Below are positions 60,567 through 64,000 of a stretch of DNA of 64,000 bases, piece by piece. This DNA is from an uncultured Bacteroidia bacterium (lineage in GTDB: Bacteria; Bacteroidota; Bacteroidia; Bacteroidales; F082). Location of the stretch: contig CADCJI010000004.1 in NCBI GenBank assembly GCA_902801625.1, positions 94,329 through 158,328 on the forward strand, read 5' to 3'. The notes beneath the pieces are model-generated. The model had not been told where the DNA came from. It made no database searches and saw only the letters and a list, made by a program, of their open reading frames with translations. Within the stretch, counting starts at the first letter, position 1; each line of letters begins with the position of its first letter. The position numbers and the translations under genes were made by a program.

Positions 60567-61649
60567 ATGAAGAAACGTTCGTTGCCAGCCCTGTCGACTC
60601 TGCCGACAGCCAACCTTGACTTGTTGGAACGCCTCTACAAATGGGGCGTGGTGTGGATGGTACTGCTCATCATTTTCTTTGCAGTGCACTCCAACGGCAA
60701 TTACCTCTTCCGTGCTGCCAGTTCACTCTGTTTCGTGGGCATGGTGGCACTGTCGGTGCTCTTTATTAACAAAGTGCTGATTGAGTATTTGCTGAAAAAG
60801 AGCAGGCTGGTGTTTTTCATCCTGATGTCACTTCTGGCGATACCGCTATGGTCGGTTGTCTCCATCACAATCGATGCTTGCTTGCTTCATTTTATCGAAG
60901 GGGAACCGTTTGCCGAAATCTTTGGCTTCCCGCGCTTTTTTGTGGCTTTCTTGGTGCGATTGATTTGGTTTATTGCCGCCTATGCCCTTGTGGTGATTTT
61001 CTATTATCAAAGAAAGGAGAACGAGGAGAAGATCATTTCCGACCAGCTGAAAAGTGAGAAGCTCGCCATGGAGCTTCGCTATCTGAAGTCGCAAATCAAT
61101 CCGCATTTTCTTTTCAATGCCTTAAATAACATTTATTCAATGGTTTACACCCACGACGATAATGCTGCCGACGGTGTGCTGAAACTCTCTGAGATGTTAC
61201 GTTATGTGTTGGTCGATTGCCAGGCCGAGATTATCCCTTTAAGCAAGGAAATCAATTACATAGAGAACTTCATCGACTTTCAGATGATGCGTATGGGAGG
61301 TGAGCGCGATGTGGTGTTGGAGCAGGATATTGAAAAGGAGGACTTCATGATAGCGCCCATGCTATTGCAGCCCATCATCGAGAATTGTTTCAAATACAGT
61401 CGTCTGGAGACCCATCCCGAAGGCTATGTGCACATTAGTATCCACCAGTCGGGCAGCAGTTTTCGCTTTGTGGCGGAAAACACGGTTGCATCCAATGCCT
61501 TGCCGTTTGTGGGCAAAAAGGGAGCGGAGGAAAAGTCGGGTATAGGCCAAAAGAATGTGCAACAACGTCTGATGCTTCACTATGGTGAGAGTTATAACTT
61601 TGATATTGAACAAGATAATGGAACCTATAAGGTCAAGATTGAACTATGA
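60567..61649 (+). CDS. LytS-type sensor histidine kinase
   Basis: Membrane kinase of 360 aa. Four membrane helices (about 29-47, 51-72, 80-101, 116-146) precede a His_kinase domain with the phospho-acceptor motif LKSQINPHFLFNALNNIYSM and an HATPase domain (LLQPIIENCFKYSRLETHPE, SGIGQKNVQQRL). The signal is unknown. It overlaps its response regulator by four bases. Its divergent position to the efflux operon makes control of the pump a natural hypothesis. Confidence 0.92.
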   Translation: MKKRSLPALSTLPTANLDLLERLYKWGVVWMVLLIIFFAVHSNGNYLFRAASSLCFVGMVALSVLFINKVLIEYLLKKSRLVFFILMSLLAIPLWSVVSITIDACLLHFIEGEPFAEIFGFPRFFVAFLVRLIWFIAAYALVVIFYYQRKENEEKIISDQLKSEKLAMELRYLKSQINPHFLFNALNNIYSMVYTHDDNAADGVLKLSEMLRYVLVDCQAEIIPLSKEINYIENFIDFQMMRMGGERDVVLEQDIEKEDFMIAPMLLQPIIENCFKYSRLETHPEGYVHISIHQSGSSFRFVAENTVASNALPFVGKKGAEEKSGIGQKNVQQRLMLHYGESYNFDIEQDNGTYKVKIEL

Positions 61650-62362
61650 AAGAGAAATACAATGTGGTCATCGTGGATGACGAGTTTTTGGCCCAAAAAC
61701 TGTTGCAGGACTATGTCTCGAAGGTGGATTCGCTGCAAATTGTTGCCGTCTGTTCCAATGCTTTCGAGGCAATGAATGCCTTGAAAAACCATCAGGTTGA
61801 CATCATGTTCCTCGACATTCAGATGCCTGACTTGACGGGTTTGGAACTGGTGAAGAGCATGGAACACAAGCCGGCCATCATCTTCACCACGGCTTATTCG
61901 GAATATGCCGTCGATGCGTTCAACCTCTCGGTGGTCGACTATCTGTTGAAGCCTTTCGACTTTCCACGATTCTTCCAAGCCGTCTGCAAGGCCATTGGCA
62001 GCGACCAGCCTTTGGTGAGCACCGTTGACAAACCGCGTGACAGCGTCAGCCGCTCCAACGACTTCATCACCGTAAAGGCAGACTATAAGCTCTATAAGAT
62101 CAATTATGATGACTTGCTCTTTATCGAAGGTCAACACGAGTATGTGACTTTCCATACCACCCAGCGTCGCATCACCGCCTTGTTTGCTTTGAAAGATTTG
62201 GAGGAAATACTGCCAAAGGACAAGTTCGTCCGTGTCCACAAGTCGTATATCGTATCTTTCAAGCATATCCAAGACCTGGACAAGTCGGATGTTACCGTTG
62301 CTGGCAATAAGGTGCCGGTAGGGGCCAGCTATCGTGATGAGCTTTTGGCGAGATTGCAGTAA
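61646..62362 (+). CDS. LytTR-type response regulator
   Basis: DNA-binding response regulator of 238 aa: a receiver with D57 (VDIMFLDIQMPDLTG) and Lys in YLLKPFDFPRF, then a LytTR DNA-binding domain (FITVKADYKLYKINYDDLLF, VRVHKSYIVSFKHIQDLD). LytTR proteins bind pairs of short direct repeats. It is partner of the kinase whose stop it overlaps (ATGA). Confidence 0.95.
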   Translation: MKEKYNVVIVDDEFLAQKLLQDYVSKVDSLQIVAVCSNAFEAMNALKNHQVDIMFLDIQMPDLTGLELVKSMEHKPAIIFTTAYSEYAVDAFNLSVVDYLLKPFDFPRFFQAVCKAIGSDQPLVSTVDKPRDSVSRSNDFITVKADYKLYKINYDDLLFIEGQHEYVTFHTTQRRITALFALKDLEEILPKDKFVRVHKSYIVSFKHIQDLDKSDVTVAGNKVPVGASYRDELLARLQ

Positions 62363-62399
62363 AAAATTTCAAATTTTTGGCAAAGCAAAGAAAAAAATG

Positions 62400-62407
62400 T
62401 ATATTTG
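62400..62407 (+). promoter_or_regulatory. -7 promoter box of the YegP-like gene
   Basis: TATATTTG, 31 bases before ATG 62439. Confidence 0.5.
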
Positions 62408-62438
62408 CAGCCTAAACCAACTTTAAAAACAGAAAATT

Positions 62439-62774
62439 ATGGGTAAATTTGAAATTAAAACAAGAAAGAACGGCGAATTCCAGTTCAATCTGAAGGCCAC
62501 TAACGGTCAAGTCATCCTCACCAGCGAAGGCTATAAAACCAAGGCTTCGTGCCTCAACGGAGTGGAATCCGTAAAGAAAAACAGCCAAGACCAAAAGCGT
62601 TTCGAAATCAAGGAAGCCTCCAATGGCAAACCGTATTTCAACTTGATGGCTTCTAATGGTCAAGTCATTGGTTCGAGCCAGATGTATGCCAACCAAGTGA
62701 ACATGAAGAATGGCATCGTATCGGTGATGAAGAACGCTCCCGAGGCTCCCATTGTCGATTTGACTGAAGAATAA
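62439..62774 (+). CDS. YegP-like DUF1508 protein (two repeats)
   Basis: Small cytoplasmic protein of 111 aa made of two DUF1508 repeats: FEIKTRKNGEFQFNLKATNG-QVILTSEGY and FEIKEASNGKPYFNLMASNG-QVIGSSQMY. This matches Escherichia coli YegP in size and layout. The function is unknown. It has its own promoter and terminator. Confidence 0.9.
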   Translation: MGKFEIKTRKNGEFQFNLKATNGQVILTSEGYKTKASCLNGVESVKKNSQDQKRFEIKEASNGKPYFNLMASNGQVIGSSQMYANQVNMKNGIVSVMKNAPEAPIVDLTEE

Positions 62775-62799
62775 GCATGGCTTGACTGAGAGTTTAAGA

Positions 62800-62827
62800 A
62801 AGGAACGGCGTGGGTCGTTCCTTTTTT
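62800..62827 (+). terminator. Intrinsic terminator after the YegP-like gene
   Basis: AAGGAACG pairs with CGTTCCTT around an eight-base loop, followed by T. Confidence 0.85.
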
Positions 62828-62862
62828 GAATGATAAACCTAAACAGATAGGAGGGAAGAACG

Positions 62863-63045
62863 ATGAGATGTCCAAAATGTGGAAGTAGGAATATCACAGT
62901 GGAAAGACGAGGCTTTAGCTGGAGAAATGGAATTCTCGGTTCGCTGTTCTTTGGCGACAACGGCTTTTTGGCAGGCTTTTTGGGCAGTAATAATCATGTT
63001 TGCGAATGTCAGCATTGCGGTTTTGAGTGGACAATTGAAGATTAG
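62863..63045 (+). CDS. Small zinc-ribbon protein
   Basis: 60 aa with two CxxC pairs (MRCPKCGSRN at the start and VCECQHCGFEW near the end), forming a zinc ribbon around a short hydrophobic insert (GILGSLFFGDNGFLAGFLG). The function is unknown. It is preceded by a good Shine-Dalgarno sequence (AGGAGGG about ten bases before the ATG), which is rare in this window. Confidence 0.72.
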   Translation: MRCPKCGSRNITVERRGFSWRNGILGSLFFGDNGFLAGFLGSNNHVCECQHCGFEWTIED

Positions 63046-63154
63046 GTGAGGTTATTTCCGGTTTTTGTCGCTTATATCTTGTTGTAATTCAGTGCATAAA
63101 ATAAAAACATCAAAAAAAGTGATAAAAATCGCTTGCGGGTATCGGAAAAAAGCC

Positions 63155-63162
63155 TACTTTTG
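63155..63162 (+). promoter_or_regulatory. Promoter of the tRNA pair
   Basis: TACTTTTG with TTG at 63133-63135, 19 bases upstream; 19 bases before tRNA-Ser. Confidence 0.6.
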
Positions 63163-63181
63163 CACCGCAATTCAACGCCGA

Positions 63182-63270
63182 GGAGAGGTGGGTGAGTGGC
63201 TGAAACCAACAGTTTGCTAAACTGTCGTATCCAGCAATGGGTACCGGGGGTTCGAATCCCCCCTTCTCCG
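63182..63270 (+). tRNA. tRNA-Ser, anticodon GCT
   Basis: 89 bases. Acceptor arms GGAGAGG and CTTCTCC pair, the T-arm is GGGGG-TTCGAAT-CCCCC, there is a long variable arm as in serine tRNAs, and the anticodon loop TTGCTAA has GCT at 63216-63218. CCA is not encoded. Confidence 0.95.
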
Positions 63271-63280
63271 CGAAAGAAGG

Positions 63281-63307
63281 AAGACGATGAAGAATCGTCT
63301 TTTTTTT
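63281..63307 (+). terminator. Terminator-like hairpin between the two tRNA genes
   Basis: AAGACGAT-GAAGA-ATCGTCTT followed by T. The run ends at the first base of tRNA-Pro, so the second tRNA may depend on read-through or processing. Confidence 0.7.
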
Positions 63308-63382
63308 CGGGGTATGGCGCAGTCCGGCTAGCGCACCTGCTTTGGGAGCAGGGGGTCGAAGGTTCGAATCCTTTTGCCCCGA
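63308..63382 (+). tRNA. tRNA-Pro, anticodon TGG
   Basis: 75 bases. Acceptor CGGGGTA pairs with TGCCCCG, the anticodon stem is CCTGC/GCAGG with loop TTTGGGA and TGG at 63343-63345. CCA is not encoded. Confidence 0.95.
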
Positions 63383-63395
63383 CAAACTGAAAACG

Positions 63396-63432
63396 AGGGA
63401 GTTACAAAGATTCGTGACTCCCTTCTTTTTTG
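63396..63432 (+). terminator. Terminator after tRNA-Pro
   Basis: AGGGAGTTAC pairs with GTGACTCCCT, followed by a T-rich run. Confidence 0.8.
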
Positions 63433-63445
63433 GCAAAAATTGAAA

Positions 63446-63672
63446 TTTGCCCATGATTTGCCCATGAGATTTGAAATATAGATATAAATTTGCCCATCGT
63501 TTATTTATATTTTCCGCCTATCTACAGAGATTTTGAGAAAGAACTACCAGACAAAATCACCCCTACTTTGAAGGGTTTTTGGGCTATTTGCCCAAAATTT
63601 GCCCATGAAAGCAATTTATATAGTTGATTTTCATATAGTTATTTCAATATCAAATGTGCTATTTTTGCCCAT
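63446..63672 (+). repeat. Six dispersed TTTGCCCA repeats downstream of tRNA-Pro
   Basis: TTTGCCCATGA at 63446, 63457 and 63598; TTTGCCCAT at 63489 and 63664; TTTGCCCA at 63587. No ORF is supported across 63433-63700. The cluster next to a tRNA 3' end could be arm-type integrase sites of an element lost from this locus, or a decayed gene. Confidence 0.5.
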
Positions 63673-63715
63673 ATTTCTCACACGAATTATAGATAACTTA
63701 TTGAAATACAACATT

Positions 63716-63811
63716 AAAAAATGCCGCCTCTTTCGAGGCGGCAAAACGCAATTTTAGATAACCCATTATTAGAAAAATGGGGTGCTTTATCCGGATAGAT
63801 GGCCGTCTAAA
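63716..63811 (-). ncRNA. Candidate small RNA with terminator
   Basis: A minus-strand promoter (TATCTTTG at 63818-63825 with TTG 18 bases upstream) is followed by about 96 bases that fold into CCCATT/AATGGG with flanking GATAA/TTATC. They end in a strong terminator hairpin (GCCGCCTC-GAAA-GAGGCGGC, 63723-63742, then A and T5). There is no coding potential. Bacteroidales contain several small RNAs of unknown role; I cannot assign this one to a named family. Confidence 0.55.
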
Positions 63812-63817
63812 GCGAGA

Positions 63818-63825
63818 CAAAGATA
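63818..63825 (-). promoter_or_regulatory. Promoter of the candidate small RNA
   Basis: TATCTTTG on the minus strand with TTG 18 bases upstream. Confidence 0.5.
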
Positions 63826-63856
63826 CAACTTTTTGGCCATCCACAACCATATTATA

Positions 63857-64000
63857 AAAAGGTGCGCCTTTTTGCGCTTCTTCTCCCCTCCCTTGGACAG
63901 ACTGGAGCCTGACTGGATGGCAAAGGCTGCGGCCATAAAGCTTCCCCACAAGGGACAAGCGACCTCCGCAGCCTTTGACAGCCAGGCAGCACACCGAATC
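63857..64000 (-). ncRNA. Second candidate structured RNA, running off the right edge
   Basis: On the minus strand the sequence forms a long rod: AAAGGCTGCGG pairs with CCGCAGCCTTT and CCTGGCTG with CAGTCAGG. The tip is another hairpin (TCCC-TTGT-GGGGA with GCTT/AAGC). It ends near a GCGC hairpin and T5 at about 63856. A long interrupted rod resembles 6S RNA in outline; the 5' part is outside the window, so the class is open. Confidence 0.5.

Noticed and set aside
63698-63994. 98-codon frame on the minus strand
   Set aside because: It crosses a strong terminator hairpin, a promoter and two structured RNA candidates; the residues show no family.

Overview
The window is chromosomal DNA of a Bacteroidota bacterium, most likely an uncultured member of the Bacteroidales. 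The evidence is internal. Promoters follow the Bacteroidota pattern (a TAnnTTTG -7 box, often with TTTG about 20 bases upstream), and Shine-Dalgarno sequences are almost absent. Lipoproteins carry short lipoboxes. Two secreted proteins end in a type IX secretion sorting domain. BACON-type beta-sandwich domains, a membrane AraC-type regulator, a PG0541-type efflux-associated protein and a LytS/LytTR pair are also present. No rRNA, CRISPR array, phage structural gene or complete insertion sequence was seen.

Layout. 0-13.4 kb holds the start of galactokinase (edge, minus strand), an AraC-type membrane regulator, and a surface/secreted block: two tandem BACON lipoproteins and a decayed third copy, a type IX secreted protein, a coiled-coil lipoprotein, an M64 peptidase and a GH29 alpha-L-fucosidase. 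A DNA glycosylase-like protein and a sirtuin follow. 13.5-18 kb is accessory: an AAA ATPase/PD-(D/E)XK protein, a frameshifted AlbA_2-type pseudogene, a 119-base nested hairpin, a DUF2971-like protein and an exported trypsin-like protease. 18-30.4 kb mixes housekeeping genes (prolyl-tRNA editing protein, uvrA, agmatinase family, WalJ-like hydrolase, sigma-54 response regulator) with unknown envelope proteins.

30.4-46.3 kb reads as an accessory island. It starts with a 5 x 42-base phased repeat array before a DUF6261-like gene. Then comes a four-gene operon: exported metacaspase, ECF sigma factor, anti-sigma-like membrane protein and exported TPR-CHAT protease. On the opposite strand lie a small membrane protein and a PIN-domain protein. 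A PIF1-like helicase is followed by a run of small membrane proteins. The island ends with an intact DUF4143 ATPase surrounded by three decayed ATPase fragments and two pairs of palindromic operator-like sites.

46.3-64 kb returns to core functions: a hybrid histidine kinase, a 5'-nucleotidase-type phosphoesterase, aldose 1-epimerase, a VOC protein, an ABC-F ATPase, a tripartite RND efflux operon with its PG0541-type partner, a divergent LytS/LytTR two-component system, a YegP-like protein, a zinc ribbon, tRNA-Ser(GCT), tRNA-Pro(TGG) and two candidate small RNAs on the minus strand at the right edge.

The most unusual structure is in the efflux operon. Each of its three intercistronic spacers carries paired inverted arrays of seven-base (or 7-8-base) repeats. 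One arm abuts the stop codon of the upstream gene and the other sits just before the next start codon. The three spacers use three different repeat words. In one spacer a four-helix-bundle (S23/IVP-type) gene lies inside the loop. The second strong candidate is the metacaspase/ECF/TPR-CHAT operon.
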